A DNA stretch of 64,000 nucleotides from an uncultured Clostridia bacterium (GCA_944382715.1 CALWNC010000001.1:54872-118871), one strand, 5' to 3'; positions 24,071 to 34,007 are shown, counted from the first letter of the stretch. Translations and numbers: made by a program. The notes: generated by a model not told the origin, from the letters alone.

Positions 24071-25573
24071 TTATTGCCTATTTTGTCTTTGTCTATTCTT
24101 TTTAATATTTTTTATCGTGAAAAAAGCAAAAACTGAACCTGCTAAAACATAAAAAGCAAGAATAATCAAAATCATCTGTCCATAACCAAAACTCATGGTA
24201 GCACCAGAAACTTCAAGAGTAGCTGAGGCAGTATATGATTTTACTGCTGTTTCACCCGGTCTAATTCCCGAAGATGATACTGAAATTGAAGCTCTACCAT
24301 TTTTTAAACCCTTTACAATTATGCTGTATGTGCCATCTTGCTCATTATATGAAACGCTTTCTACGACAAAAATATTATCATTTGATGAAGTAACTTCAAG
24401 TTCATCGGTAAGGGTAAAACCATTTGCTACTGTGAAATACAATTGATATCTCGTATCTGCCGTAATATCATAAAAACCCTTTTCAAAACTACCATAACTA
24501 TATTCATAAATACTTAAATTCTTTTTGTATGTAATGATAGTTTCCTTTGAAACGTTTGATTGTGATGAATTTCTAACATTTCTATTTTCACTAAGCGTAA
24601 TAGTAAAAACATTGTTGCCACTAATTTCAAATTTATAAGTTTCCCCAGAATAAATATCAAAATTTGAAAGACTACTAGATATATTGATATTCCATACAAA
24701 CCTATTATTTTGGGTACTGCTAGACAAAACATTACTCTTTCCTACATAAACATAATTAAACATTTCATTAATACTCTTAATTGTATATGATTCATTTAAA
24801 CAAATTGAGTCTAATTCTGACAAAAATGATTGATTTACAGAGTAATAAACATAATTTAAGTTTAAAAGAACACCTGAAGAGGTCGAGGTTCTATTACCTA
24901 AAAATACATGATAAAAACTTAATGTTCCATTGGTTATATATGTATCAAAATTAAACCCCAATTCGCCAAGATTGTCATCACTTATGTATTTATAAGAAAT
25001 TTCTAAGATAAAAAATACAGTATCTTCCCCAACATTTGATGTTTTTGTAGCATCTAAATACGAAAATTCAACAAATTTCCAACCAAAACTATTTGAATAA
25101 GAGTCTGACAAGAAATCATCAAGTTCATATGGTGTAAAATGCCATGATATTTTATCCCCCTGCTGACTAGAAAAAGAAATATCAAATGAATAAAAATTTT
25201 CATATGGGTCATCTGGAAAATATATCCACATAAATATTGATTGATAATTATTCATAGTAAACTGAGGAACACTATATCTTACTGAGTCAACTTGATTGTA
25301 TTGTGCAGAAGTACTAACTCTTGGAGTAATTGAATAACCCGGTCTTAATGACTGGGTGCTTGAATCAAAAGGCGTCTGTCCATATGTTGCATCAGCCTGC
25401 AAATTTGAAGTTAAATCAGAATAGTTTACACTAACAATGTCTTGCTGATTCTCTATTTGAGATTCAGAAACAATGGCAAAGGTATCTTTTGATGTTTTGT
25501 TTGTAAAAATGCCAAGGGTGACAAAGCAAAAACACAAAAATATGCAAGCCATAAAGCAAAATATTCTTTTCAT
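24071..25573 (-). CDS. surface protein with signal peptide, Ig-like region and C-terminal anchor
   Basis: 500 residues from MKRIFCFMACIF, behind GGAGGTGAAT. An N-terminal signal (about 1-25) is followed by a long Ser/Tyr/Asn-rich extracellular region with beta-strand character. A bacterial Ig-like (Big_2-type) domain is likely at about 375-455 (TSSNDNIFVVESVSY..GLKNGRASISVSS). A membrane helix at about 463-488 and a basic tail (KKNRQRQNRQ) follow. No catalytic motif. As it is co-transcribed with the HtrA protease, it may be its substrate or partner; inference only. Confidence 0.7.
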   Translation of the reverse strand: MKRIFCFMACIFLCFCFVTLGIFTNKTSKDTFAIVSESQIENQQDIVSVNYSDLTSNLQADATYGQTPFDSSTQSLRPGYSITPRVSTSAQYNQVDSVRYSVPQFTMNNYQSIFMWIYFPDDPYENFYSFDISFSSQQGDKISWHFTPYELDDFLSDSYSNSFGWKFVEFSYLDATKTSNVGEDTVFFILEISYKYISDDNLGELGFNFDTYITNGTLSFYHVFLGNRTSTSSGVLLNLNYVYYSVNQSFLSELDSICLNESYTIKSINEMFNYVYVGKSNVLSSSTQNNRFVWNINISSSLSNFDIYSGETYKFEISGNNVFTITLSENRNVRNSSQSNVSKETIITYKKNLSIYEYSYGSFEKGFYDITADTRYQLYFTVANGFTLTDELEVTSSNDNIFVVESVSYNEQDGTYSIIVKGLKNGRASISVSSSGIRPGETAVKSYTASATLEVSGATMSFGYGQMILIILAFYVLAGSVFAFFTIKNIKKNRQRQNRQ

Positions 25574-25585
25574 ATTCACCTCCAA

Positions 25586-26260
25586 TTAGATATTCTTAAT
25601 TCTCCAGTCTATTTCAGTTTTACCATATTGTTTTAAATATTCATTTGCCTTTTTAAAGTGTCCATTTCCAAAAAATCCATTATAAGCAGAAAGTGGACTT
25701 GGATGTGCAGAAGTCAAGACCAAGTGTTTATTTTCATCTATAAGACCACGTTTAGAAATTGCATTTCTCCCCCACAAAATAAATACAATATGTTCTCCAC
25801 GATTACTCACTTCTTGAATAACTCTATCTGTAAATCTTTGCCAACCAAAATTTGAATGAGAATTTGCAATATGAGCTCTAACAGTTAGTGTAGTATTTAA
25901 TAATAACACGCCTTGTCTAGCCCAAGAAATCAGACAACCATGATTAGGTGGAGCAAAGCCATACTCGTCTTGAATTTCTTTGTAAATATTTTTAAGTGAT
26001 GGAGGAATGTCAACATTCGGAAGAACTGAAAAACACATTCCGTGTGCTTGCCCCTCTTCATGATAAGGGTCTTGACCGAGTATAACAACCTTAACATCTT
26101 TTAAGTCACAATTAGTAAAAGCTGAAAAAATTTTACCTTTTGGTGGATATACTTTGTATTTTGAATATTCTTCATCTACTTTACATAAAAGTTCCTTAAA
26201 ATAATCTTTTTGAAACTCATCTTCCAAGCATTCGTCCCAACCATTATTAAAAAATTTCAT
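25586..26260 (-). CDS. ung: uracil-DNA glycosylase
   Basis: 224 residues, full length. Family 1 UDG motifs: VVILGQDPYHEEGQAHGMCFSV (catalytic Asp in GQDPYH, about 64-69), LLLNTTLTV (about 121) and LTSAHPSPLSAYNGFFG (about 184, the DNA-intercalating loop). It removes uracil from DNA in base-excision repair. GGGGTACAT precedes the ATG. It lies 12 bases upstream of the surface-protein gene, on the same strand. Confidence 0.97.
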   Translation of the reverse strand: MKFFNNGWDECLEDEFQKDYFKELLCKVDEEYSKYKVYPPKGKIFSAFTNCDLKDVKVVILGQDPYHEEGQAHGMCFSVLPNVDIPPSLKNIYKEIQDEYGFAPPNHGCLISWARQGVLLLNTTLTVRAHIANSHSNFGWQRFTDRVIQEVSNRGEHIVFILWGRNAISKRGLIDENKHLVLTSAHPSPLSAYNGFFGNGHFKKANEYLKQYGKTEIDWRIKNI

Positions 26261-26458
26261 ATGTACCCCTTAGTCTTATCCTTAAAATACCTAAAAAACA
26301 AAAAAAATTATTTTTTATTTAAAAAATTACATTTTAAGTATTAAATTAGATACTTGATATCTCTTATTTTAAAAAATATAATGAATAAATTATACATTTT
26401 AATTTTAACAAAGTGCAATAAATTTAGCAATAAAATTTTAATCAATCTTCCCTTACTA

Positions 26459-26992
26459 TTAATTTACCCTATGACTTCCATAATGATGCAACCTAAGCTC
26501 AAATAAAAAAGAAATAAAACTTTCATAATAAGGGACAAACATTGACATATTGTTAAGCTTAATAATATCTTCTTTGCTCGCCCACTTTACTGATTGAACT
26601 TCGCTATTTTGAATACTTAATGTTTTTAAATCATTTATATCAAGATTAATAATATAGAAATCATCAAATCCTTGATTAAAATTAATAGTTAAAGCTGGTC
26701 TTGTATTTGTAAAGTCATAACTAATTGACAGTTCTTCAAAAAGTTCTCTAGTTGCACCTTGTCTTGAATTTTCACCACTTTGAACACTTCCACCACATGA
26801 TATGTCCCACATATTTGGATAAGGATTTTTATTTACTTGTCTTTGTTGTATGAGCATTTTACCTTCACTATTAAAAATCACCACATGGACCACCTGCCTG
26901 TATGTTTGTGAAGGCATGGTTACCAAACTATCTCTATCTTGCTTTAAACCTAAATTTTTTCTATCTATATCAAATAAATCAAATTTTTCCAT
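26459..26992 (-). CDS. NUDIX hydrolase, isopentenyl-diphosphate-isomerase-like subgroup
   Basis: 177 residues. The NUDIX box is GGSVQSGENSRQGATRELFEEL (first G near 70), matching GX5EX7REUXEEXGU except the last Gly, which reads Ser-Ile. The N-terminal LFDIDRKNLG and QQRQVNKNPYPNMWDIS are typical of the IDI-like NUDIX group. The substrate cannot be told from sequence. About 200 AT-rich bases without a gene separate it from ung. Confidence 0.88.
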   Translation of the reverse strand: MEKFDLFDIDRKNLGLKQDRDSLVTMPSQTYRQVVHVVIFNSEGKMLIQQRQVNKNPYPNMWDISCGGSVQSGENSRQGATRELFEELSISYDFTNTRPALTINFNQGFDDFYIINLDINDLKTLSIQNSEVQSVKWASKEDIIKLNNMSMFVPYYESFISFLFELRLHHYGSHRVN

Positions 26993-27041
26993 ATTTTAAC
27001 TAAACGAAATTTCTATTATTTTTATTGAATTTGTTACAAAT

Positions 27042-27071
27042 AAAAAAATATGGCAAAAAGCCATATTTTTA
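27042..27071 (-). terminator. terminator of the rplM-rpsI operon
   Basis: aaaaatatggc, 5-base loop, gccatattttt; T-run on the minus strand. The structure overlaps the rpsI stop. Confidence 0.85.
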
Positions 27072-27476
27072 TCTCTTTGAAAATTGTGGAGCTTTTCTTG
27101 CTTTCTTAAGACCATATTTCTTTCTTTCTTTCATTCTTGGGTCACGAGTTAAAAGTCCTGCAGCCTTAATTGGCTTTTTGTAAGTTTCATTTGAAAGAAC
27201 TAATGCTCTTGCAATTGAATGACGACAAGCACCTGCCTGTCCTGAAAGTCCACCACCAGTAACGGTGATTTCAACATCATATTTGTCACTTGCTTCAATT
27301 AAAGTTAAAGCAGTTTTAACTTCATTTTGAAGAAGACTTGACTTAAAATATTCTTCAAGTGGTTGTTTATTGATCATAATTTTACCAGTGCCTTCGCAAA
27401 TTCTTGCTCTTGCAATAGCTTTTTTTCTACGACCAGTTGCCCAAATTTTTTGGACTTTTGCTACTTTCTTTGCCAT
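27069..27476 (-). CDS. rpsI: 30S ribosomal protein S9 (uS9)
   Basis: 135 residues. VQKIWATGRRKKAIARARI at the start, GGGLSGQAGACRHSIARALV in the middle and the basic tail LKKARKAPQFSKR, which reaches into the P site, are diagnostic. Encoded four bases downstream of rplM, the universal bacterial pair. Confidence 0.98.
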   Translation of the reverse strand: MAKKVAKVQKIWATGRRKKAIARARICEGTGKIMINKQPLEEYFKSSLLQNEVKTALTLIEASDKYDVEITVTGGGLSGQAGACRHSIARALVLSNETYKKPIKAAGLLTRDPRMKERKKYGLKKARKAPQFSKR

Positions 27477-27480
27477 ATTT

Positions 27481-27921
27481 CTACCTTCTTCCTTCTACAT
27501 TTAAAACTTCTGGTTTTTGAGCTGCTTGTTCATATTTGTCATCTTTATATACTCTCAAATATGTAAGCATTTGTCTTCCAAGTGAATTCTTTGGAAGCAT
27601 TTTCTTTACAGCTTGATATACTGCTTTATCAGACTGTTCTCTCATAAGAGTTTTGTATTGAATTTCTTTGAGTCCACCAATGTATCCCGTGTGATAACGA
27701 TAGTATTTGTCTTCAAGTTTGTTACCAGTTAAAACAACTTTATCTGTGTTGATTATGATAACATGGTCACCACAAAGTTCATTTGGAGTAAACTCTGGCT
27801 TATTTTTGCCACGAAGAACTGCGGCAACTTGGCTAGCCAATCTACCAAGAGGCATATTAGTTGCATCAACAATATACCATTTGCTTGACTTTGTTTCTGC
27901 ATTTTGCATAAATGTTTTCAT
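27481..27921 (-). CDS. rplM: 50S ribosomal protein L13 (uL13)
   Basis: 146 residues. WYIVDATNMPLGRLASQVA, FTPNELCGDHVIIINTDKV, YRYHTGYIGGLKEI and MLPKNSLGRQMLTYLRVY are all hallmark L13 segments. It is first in the rplM-rpsI operon, with a promoter at 28072-28100 and a leader of about 145 bases; AAAGGGTAAACAAAC precedes the ATG. Confidence 0.98.
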   Translation of the reverse strand: MKTFMQNAETKSSKWYIVDATNMPLGRLASQVAAVLRGKNKPEFTPNELCGDHVIIINTDKVVLTGNKLEDKYYRYHTGYIGGLKEIQYKTLMREQSDKAVYQAVKKMLPKNSLGRQMLTYLRVYKDDKYEQAAQKPEVLNVEGRR

Positions 27922-28071
27922 GTTTGTTTACCCTTTTAATTTTATTTTTGCTATCTATAATTGGAAATAGTAAATTGTAATAAAATTATCAATAAAAATA
28001 TAATTAAATTACAAAATAATTTTCAGAAAAGAAAATTATTTACCTATAAATTCCCAATCCTATGCTCATAT

Positions 28072-28100
28072 ATTTTATATTAAATTCTGGTAAATGTCAA
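28072..28100 (-). promoter_or_regulatory. promoter of rplM-rpsI
   Basis: On the minus strand TTGACA (28095-28100), 17-base spacer, TAAAAT (28072-28077). The resulting 5' leader of about 145 bases contains a hairpin AAATAATTTTC / GAAAATTATTT (about 28005-28042). Ribosomal leaders are known to act as autoregulatory sites; this one was not matched to a known family. Confidence 0.65.
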
Positions 28101-28135
28101 TAATTTAGCCAGTATATTTAATATTTTTTTTATTT

Positions 28136-28879
28136 TCAAACAGAATAATCAACATTTTTCAAAAAAAGTGATTTTGAGGGCATAGTTTTTCCTGCTTTTG
28201 CCCTATTTTTAGACAAAATAATTCGTTCTATGTCTTTTGGCTGTAATTTTTTATAACCAACTTGTACAATCGTTCCAAAGATAATCCTTACCATATTATA
28301 CAAAAATCCATTTCCTGTAATTTCAAATGCATAAATTCCTTCATCTATGTCTACAATCTTAGCGTCATAAATTGTTCGGACAAAATCAGACTTTCCACTT
28401 TTTTTGGAAACAAATGATTCAAAATCATGACTGCCAATAAGATATTTGCACGCTTCTTGCATCAATTCAATGTTAGCATAATCATTGATTCTCGTTGCAA
28501 ATTCATCAAAAATTGGGTGGGTATATTTTGAAACATAAAAATTGTATCTATAAGTCTTTTTCTTAACTGAAAATCTGGCATCAAAGTCTAAATCAACAAG
28601 ACTAACACTTATTGCACAAATATCACTTGGAAGTAATGCATTCATACTATCTTGTAATTTTTTCTCATTAATAACAGCATTTGTGTCAAAGTGTATTACT
28701 TGTCCAAGTGCAGATACTCCTGCATCGGTTCTGCCACTGGCATAAATTCTTACCTTTTCTTTAAGCAAAAATTCTAGAACTTTCTCAATCTCTTCCTGTA
28801 CAGTTCGTTTGTTAGGCTGAATTTGATACCCACTAAAATTCTTGCCATTATAGCTTACCACCAACTTTACTCTAACCAT
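28136..28879 (-). CDS. truA: tRNA pseudouridine(38-40) synthase
   Basis: 247 residues from MVRVKLVVSYNG, the usual TruA start; the frame is open 54 codons upstream but that part reads as intergenic DNA over the nifJ promoter. Catalytic Asp is in ASGRTDAGVSALGQ (about 50). FSVKKKTYRYNF and ITGNGFLYNMVRIIFG are typical. It makes pseudouridine 38-40 in tRNA anticodon arms. No Shine-Dalgarno is visible before the ATG. Confidence 0.95.
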   Translation of the reverse strand: MVRVKLVVSYNGKNFSGYQIQPNKRTVQEEIEKVLEFLLKEKVRIYASGRTDAGVSALGQVIHFDTNAVINEKKLQDSMNALLPSDICAISVSLVDLDFDARFSVKKKTYRYNFYVSKYTHPIFDEFATRINDYANIELMQEACKYLIGSHDFESFVSKKSGKSDFVRTIYDAKIVDIDEGIYAFEITGNGFLYNMVRIIFGTIVQVGYKKLQPKDIERIILSKNRAKAGKTMPSKSLFLKNVDYSV

Positions 28880-28942
28880 AAAAAAATAATAGCATAAAAC
28901 ACAATTTATTTCAATGACTATAAATAAAAAAATACACAATGT

Positions 28943-28971
28943 TTGACTAACTAAAAAATTACAACTATAAT
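28943..28971 (+). promoter_or_regulatory. near-consensus promoter of nifJ
   Basis: TTGACT (28943-28948), 17-base spacer, perfect TATAAT (28966-28971), 53 bases before the ATG. Expected for a highly expressed enzyme. Confidence 0.85.
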
Positions 28972-29023
28972 AATATTGTGAGAAAAGTTCAATTATTTCA
29001 CAAATAAAAACGGGAGAAATTAT

Positions 29024-32000
29024 ATGGAAAATGAAAAACACATTACGATAGACGGAAATACTGCAGCAGCAAGTATGGCATATATGATGTCTGACCTTGC
29101 CATGATTTACCCAATCACACCATCATCACCTATGGCTGAAAACATCGATGTTTGGGCAAGTACTGGCAAAAAAAATATTTACGGTGCTACAGTAGAAGTT
29201 ACAGAAATGCAAAGCGAAGCAGGTGCAGCAGGTGCACTGCATGGGGCACTTACAGCAGGCTCAAAAGCTACAACATTCACTTCATCTCAAGGACTATTAT
29301 TAATGATTCCAAACATGTATAAGATTGCCGGCGAATTTTTGCCTTGTGTAATTCATGTTGCAGCAAGAACAGTAGCAACCCATGCCCTATCAATTTTTGG
29401 CGACCATAGCGATGTAATGGGCGTTAGACAAACTGGGTTTGCAATGGTTGCATCTTCAAGTGTTCAAGAAGCACAAGATATGGCTTTGGCAAGTCATTTA
29501 GCAACCAACGCCTCAAGAGTTCCATTTTTACACTTCTTTGATGGCTTTAGAACTTCACACGAAGTTAACACAATAACAAAAATAGATGATGAAATCGTTA
29601 AAGTACTCGCCAATAAATACGGAAATATTTATGAAAGAACAAATGAGTTCACTCCATCAAATCCTATTCAAAAAGGTACAAATCAAGGTGAAGACATTTT
29701 CTTCCAAAATAGAGAAGCTGGCAACAAGGTAATTTCAGCAGTCCCAGACATTTTTGAAGATGTACTTAACAGCATTTATGCAGAAACAGGCAGAAAGTAT
29801 GGTCTTTATGAATACTATGGTGCAAAGGACGCAGAAAGAGTAGTTGTTATTATGGGTTCTGGTGCAGACACAGTTATACAAACTGTAAATAAAATGGTTG
29901 AAATGGGCGAAAAAGTCGGAGTAATAAAAGTTAGGTTATATAGACCTTTTGACATTAAAAGATTTGTTTCTGTACTCCCAAAAACAACTAAAGTTATTTC
30001 AGTACTCGACCGAACAAAAGAAAGTGGTGCTACTTACGAACCACTTGCTCAAGATGTTATCTCTGCTCTTAGTGACAGTGAAATTTATGGTATTAAAGTG
30101 CTAGGTGGAAGGTATGGACTTTCATGCAAAGAGTTTACTCATAACAACTGTATCTCTATTTTTGAGAATATGCTAGAAACCAATCCTAAAAATCATTTTA
30201 CTGTCGGAATTGAAGATGATGTTACATTTAGTTCTTTGCCAGCAAACAAACTCTCTATTGATTTTACTGAAAAAGGAACAATAGAATGTAGATTTTATGG
30301 ACTTGGTTCAGATGGTACAGTTTCAGCAAACAAAAATAGCATAAAAATTATTAGTGAGTATGCAGGACTATATGGACAAGGCTACTTTGTTTATGACAGC
30401 AAAAAGTCCGGTGGACTTACAACAAGTCATCTCAGAATGTCTGATAAGCCAATAAATGCACCTTATCTTACTGAGCACCCAGACTTTGTCGCTTGTCACA
30501 ATAAAAGCTATGTAAATAAATACGATATGCTAAGCGAAATTAAAGACGGTGGTACTTTCCTTTTAAACGCCCACTGGACAAATGAAGAACTTGAAAAAGA
30601 ACTTCCAGCTTCTATGAAAAAGTTCATTGCAAGTAAAAACTTAAATTTCTATGTAATTGACGCTGAAAAGATTGCCGAAGAAGTTGGTCTTAATCGTAGA
30701 ATTAATGTAGTTATGCAAACGGCATTTTTTGCACTATCAAAAATTCTTCCAGTTGATACTGCTATTGAACATATTAAAGATGCCGCAAAAAAGACCTATG
30801 CAAGCAAGGGTGAAAAAGTTGTGCAAATGAACTTAAATGCAATTGATGAATCTCTATCAAAATTAAGAAAGGTTAACTATCCTCAGTCTTGGGCAACCGT
30901 CACCTCTGAGCCAACATTTGACCCATTCGACGATCCATACTACAAAAATTATATTCGACCAATTGAACTTAAACTTGGAAATTCTCTTCCAGTTTCAGCC
31001 TTTCATATGACAGGTTCAAATAAAACTGGAACTTCTGCCTATGAAAAGCGTACAATTGGGGCAATGATACCAAAGTGGATAAAGGAAAATTGTATTCAAT
31101 GTAATCAATGTTCTCTCGTTTGCCCACATGCTGTAATTAGGCCATATCTCATACCAACAGACAGTGAACTTGCTAAAGAGGTTGATGCTAAACCAGCTCT
31201 TGGCGTTCCTGGATATTCATTTAAAATTCAAATCTCTCCTCGTGATTGTACAGGTTGTGAGAACTGCGTTAAGGTTTGTCCAGCAATCAATAAGGCACTT
31301 GAAATGGTTAGCATTGAAGAAATTTTGGACGAAGAAGAAGCTAAATATAATAAATTAAAAGATGTAGAAAATCCAAAAACAGTATTTAAAAAAGAAACTG
31401 TTAAGGGAAGCCAATTTGAAAGACCATTATTTGAGTTTTCTGGTGCTTGCGCTGGCTGTGGTGAAACGCCTTACATTAAGTTACTAACACAATTATTTGG
31501 CGAAGAAATGATTGTTGCAAATGCAACTGGTTGTTCTAGTATTTATGCTGGAACTGCACCTACCTGCCCTTATGCTAAATCAAAAACTGGCTTTGGACCA
31601 GCTTGGTCAAATAGCTTATTTGAAGATAATGCAGAGTTTGGACTTGGTATGAAGAAATCTGTTAATAATATAAGAATGCACTTGGTTCAAACAATTGAAA
31701 AAGCTATTGATGAAAACATTTATTCGAATGAATTTACTGATAAGCTTAAAAAATGGCTTAGTCAAGATAAAAAAGAACAAGCTCTTGCCTTAGAAATTAA
31801 AAACGAAATCATTTCTTTATACAATAATGACAAAAATAACGAAACAACAAAGGCTCTATATGGTTATATGTCAGGTCTATTTGAAACTTCCGTTTGGATT
31901 ATCGGTGGTGACGGCTGGGCTTATGATATTGGTTATGGCGGACTTGACCATGTTCTCGCTACTGGTGAAGATGTCAATATCTTAGTTCTTGATACTGAGG

Positions 32001-32512
32001 TTTATTCAAATACTGGTGGTCAGGCATCAAAATCTACTCCAATGGGTTCTGTTGCAAAATTTGCAAGTGCTGGAAAACAAACACAAAAGAAAAATTTAGG
32101 AGCAATGGCTAGACAATATCCTAATGTTTATGTAGCGCAAGTTGCAATTGGAGCAAATGCACAGGCAACAATTAGTGCACTTAAAGAAGCAAAAGAACAT
32201 AAAGGTCCTTCAATTGTAATTTGTTATTGCCCATGTATTAATCACGGAAGTGATATGAGCAACTCTCAAGCACAACAAAAGCTTGCCGTGGAATCAGGAT
32301 ACTGGCCAATTTACAGATATAATCCAGAAACCGACAAACTAACTTTTGATGAAAAATTACCAACTAAAGACTATGAAGAGTTTACAAAAACACAGTCAAG
32401 ATACTTTACTCTTGCCAAGACTAATCAACAAGAAGCCGATAGACTAATTTCAGAGGCTAAAAAGCACGCTAATGAGGTTATTAAAAATCTTGAAGAAGAA
32501 AGCAAAAAATAG
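29024..32512 (+). CDS. nifJ: pyruvate:ferredoxin (flavodoxin) oxidoreductase
   Basis: 1162 residues, the length of the homodimeric fused PFOR. Domains in order: pyruvate-binding domain I (IDGNTAAASMAYMMSDLAMIYPITPSS; TFTSSQGLLLMIPNMYKI), domain II/III, the [4Fe-4S] pair (CIQCNQCSLVCP near 693 and CTGCENCVKVCP near 748), a third cluster from CAGCGETPY, NATGCSS and later Cys, and the thiamine-diphosphate site GGDGWAYDIGYGGLDHVLA (about 963) with YSNTGGQASKSTP. It oxidises pyruvate to acetyl-CoA and CO2 and reduces ferredoxin, which marks an anaerobic metabolism. GGGAGAAATTAT precedes the ATG. Confidence 0.98.
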   Translation: MENEKHITIDGNTAAASMAYMMSDLAMIYPITPSSPMAENIDVWASTGKKNIYGATVEVTEMQSEAGAAGALHGALTAGSKATTFTSSQGLLLMIPNMYKIAGEFLPCVIHVAARTVATHALSIFGDHSDVMGVRQTGFAMVASSSVQEAQDMALASHLATNASRVPFLHFFDGFRTSHEVNTITKIDDEIVKVLANKYGNIYERTNEFTPSNPIQKGTNQGEDIFFQNREAGNKVISAVPDIFEDVLNSIYAETGRKYGLYEYYGAKDAERVVVIMGSGADTVIQTVNKMVEMGEKVGVIKVRLYRPFDIKRFVSVLPKTTKVISVLDRTKESGATYEPLAQDVISALSDSEIYGIKVLGGRYGLSCKEFTHNNCISIFENMLETNPKNHFTVGIEDDVTFSSLPANKLSIDFTEKGTIECRFYGLGSDGTVSANKNSIKIISEYAGLYGQGYFVYDSKKSGGLTTSHLRMSDKPINAPYLTEHPDFVACHNKSYVNKYDMLSEIKDGGTFLLNAHWTNEELEKELPASMKKFIASKNLNFYVIDAEKIAEEVGLNRRINVVMQTAFFALSKILPVDTAIEHIKDAAKKTYASKGEKVVQMNLNAIDESLSKLRKVNYPQSWATVTSEPTFDPFDDPYYKNYIRPIELKLGNSLPVSAFHMTGSNKTGTSAYEKRTIGAMIPKWIKENCIQCNQCSLVCPHAVIRPYLIPTDSELAKEVDAKPALGVPGYSFKIQISPRDCTGCENCVKVCPAINKALEMVSIEEILDEEEAKYNKLKDVENPKTVFKKETVKGSQFERPLFEFSGACAGCGETPYIKLLTQLFGEEMIVANATGCSSIYAGTAPTCPYAKSKTGFGPAWSNSLFEDNAEFGLGMKKSVNNIRMHLVQTIEKAIDENIYSNEFTDKLKKWLSQDKKEQALALEIKNEIISLYNNDKNNETTKALYGYMSGLFETSVWIIGGDGWAYDIGYGGLDHVLATGEDVNILVLDTEVYSNTGGQASKSTPMGSVAKFASAGKQTQKKNLGAMARQYPNVYVAQVAIGANAQATISALKEAKEHKGPSIVICYCPCINHGSDMSNSQAQQKLAVESGYWPIYRYNPETDKLTFDEKLPTKDYEEFTKTQSRYFTLAKTNQQEADRLISEAKKHANEVIKNLEEESKK

Positions 32513-32544
32513 ACTGTAAATTTTTAAATAAATTACATTACTAT

Positions 32545-32581
32545 AAAAAAAGCACTTGCAAAAAAAACAAGTGCTTTTTTA
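32545..32581. terminator. bidirectional terminator after nifJ
   Basis: aaaaaaagcacttg ... caagtgctttttt around an A-rich loop, between converging genes. Confidence 0.9.
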
Positions 32582-32619
32582 TTTAACAAATCTTATAAAT
32601 AAAACTATTTAATTTTTTA

Positions 32620-32871
32620 TTATCTTGCATTTAACTTTACTTTATAATATTTTTTCATATACAAATTAAAGTATTTCTCCAAATGCTTTTTAGCTGTAAA
32701 AGTTGCTTCATTTATGTCCTTGCCTTCATTTAGAAGTTGCATAATTTCTTTACTATACTTATAAGTTGTTTCTTTAGAAAGAAGTGCATCTTTAAATTTA
32801 GTTTCTTCACCATTTTCGCAAATAAAATCATTCTTTTTTAATTCGCTCTCTTGCCAAAAATTACTCACCAC
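32620..32871 (-). CDS. small hypothetical protein
   Basis: 83 residues, basic at the C-terminus (YMKKYYKVKLNAR), with a helical middle (YSKEIMQLLNEGKDINEATF). No family recognised. AAAGGGGTGAAGTGGTG lies around the start; the GTG/ATG choice is uncertain (the first codon used is GTG-like and MV is ambiguous). Followed upstream by about 260 bases without a gene. Confidence 0.5.
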   Translation of the reverse strand: MVSNFWQESELKKNDFICENGEETKFKDALLSKETTYKYSKEIMQLLNEGKDINEATFTAKKHLEKYFNLYMKKYYKVKLNAR

Positions 32872-33131
32872 TTCACCCCTTTTATATGATTTAGTTATAT
32901 AATCATATCTATTAATAGCCTAATTATAGCATATTTTTACGCGAAATTTCAAGTACAATTTTTAAAAATCAACAAAAAAAATATACATTTAATAGTTAAA
33001 CCAAGGTCATTATTAAGACTGTATTTGCAATATATCGATTAGTTATATTTGCAAATTCAGTTTTTATATAATAGTTTTCCTTGCTAACTAAAAATGTATA
33101 TTAATCAATTGAATTTAATAAATTATAATTA

Positions 33132-34004
33132 TTACTTTTTATGCTTTTTCTTTTTTGATTTTTTAGTGTCAAATTCATCAATTGTTTCACTATTATCAAA
33201 ATTACTATTTTCAGTGATTTCATCAAAAGATTTTTCATTATTGTCACTGTCATTAGATTCGTCTGATTGATTATCACTTACATTAAAATCACTTTCAGAC
33301 TCTGAATTAAAATTATCAGAGTTATCAGAGTAATCAGTCACTTCCTCGTCGGTTGAAGTAGGATTTTCTACCTGAATATCCTGATCATCAATATTATTAG
33401 AGTTACTTTCCTCTTTTACTGAGCTTGAACCTAGTGTCCTGTCATAGTCAAAGTAGTCTGCCTCATCATCTCCATATGGTTGAACTTCGTCACTGCTCTT
33501 CTCTGTCTGTTCAACAGATATTAATGTTTCATCATTTTCTGATTCGTTCAAATCACTTTCATTTTCATTTATAGCTAAATTTTCATCGTTTATTTCTTCT
33601 TGAACTTCTTTAAGTTCAGCTTCCTCATTGTTCTCTTCAATTGGACAGCTACCAAAAAGCTTAAGGCTCATTTCATTTTCTTTTGATTTTAATTTTTCCT
33701 GCAATTTTTTCTTCTTCATTTCAGTGATTCTTTTCTTACTTTGAAGCTTAACTTTAAGCAATTCTTCTTTAGCCTCTTTATCAGCCTGACGCTTTTTTTC
33801 TTTAAGTTCTTTTTTCATTTCTGATTTTGCCTTAATATCTTCAACAACAACATCGCAATATGAAGTTACCTTTGCTCCAAATGACTTTACCAAAAGTCTT
33901 ACAACAAAGCAGGTAACCCAAACCAAAGCAATGGCAGTTACTACCACACATACGAGTATGCCTACTATCATAAAGACATACATTACAAAGGTTTTCATAT
34001 CCAT
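33132..34004 (-). CDS. membrane protein with basic coiled coil and acidic tail, unknown
   Basis: 290 residues. One membrane helix near the start (about 5-38, VMYVFMIVGILVCVVVTAIALVWV). Then a strongly basic coiled coil (about 55-115, KAKSEMKKELKEKKRQADKE and so on), followed by a Ser/Asp/Glu/Asn-rich acidic region (about 120-275), and a basic end KKSKKKKHKK. The order, basic then acidic then basic, suggests a scaffold rather than an enzyme. GGGAGATG precedes the start. It begins three bases after the upstream 73-residue gene's stop. Confidence 0.6.
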   Translation of the reverse strand: MDMKTFVMYVFMIVGILVCVVVTAIALVWVTCFVVRLLVKSFGAKVTSYCDVVVEDIKAKSEMKKELKEKKRQADKEAKEELLKVKLQSKKRITEMKKKKLQEKLKSKENEMSLKLFGSCPIEENNEEAELKEVQEEINDENLAINENESDLNESENDETLISVEQTEKSSDEVQPYGDDEADYFDYDRTLGSSSVKEESNSNNIDDQDIQVENPTSTDEEVTDYSDNSDNFNSESESDFNVSDNQSDESNDSDNNEKSFDEITENSNFDNSETIDEFDTKKSKKKKHKK

Positions 34005-34007
34005 ATA

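Noticed and set aside
28880..29041. N-terminal extension of TruA by 54 codons
   Set aside because: It covers the nifJ promoter and start and has no ribosome site; the family begins at MVRVKLVVSYNG.
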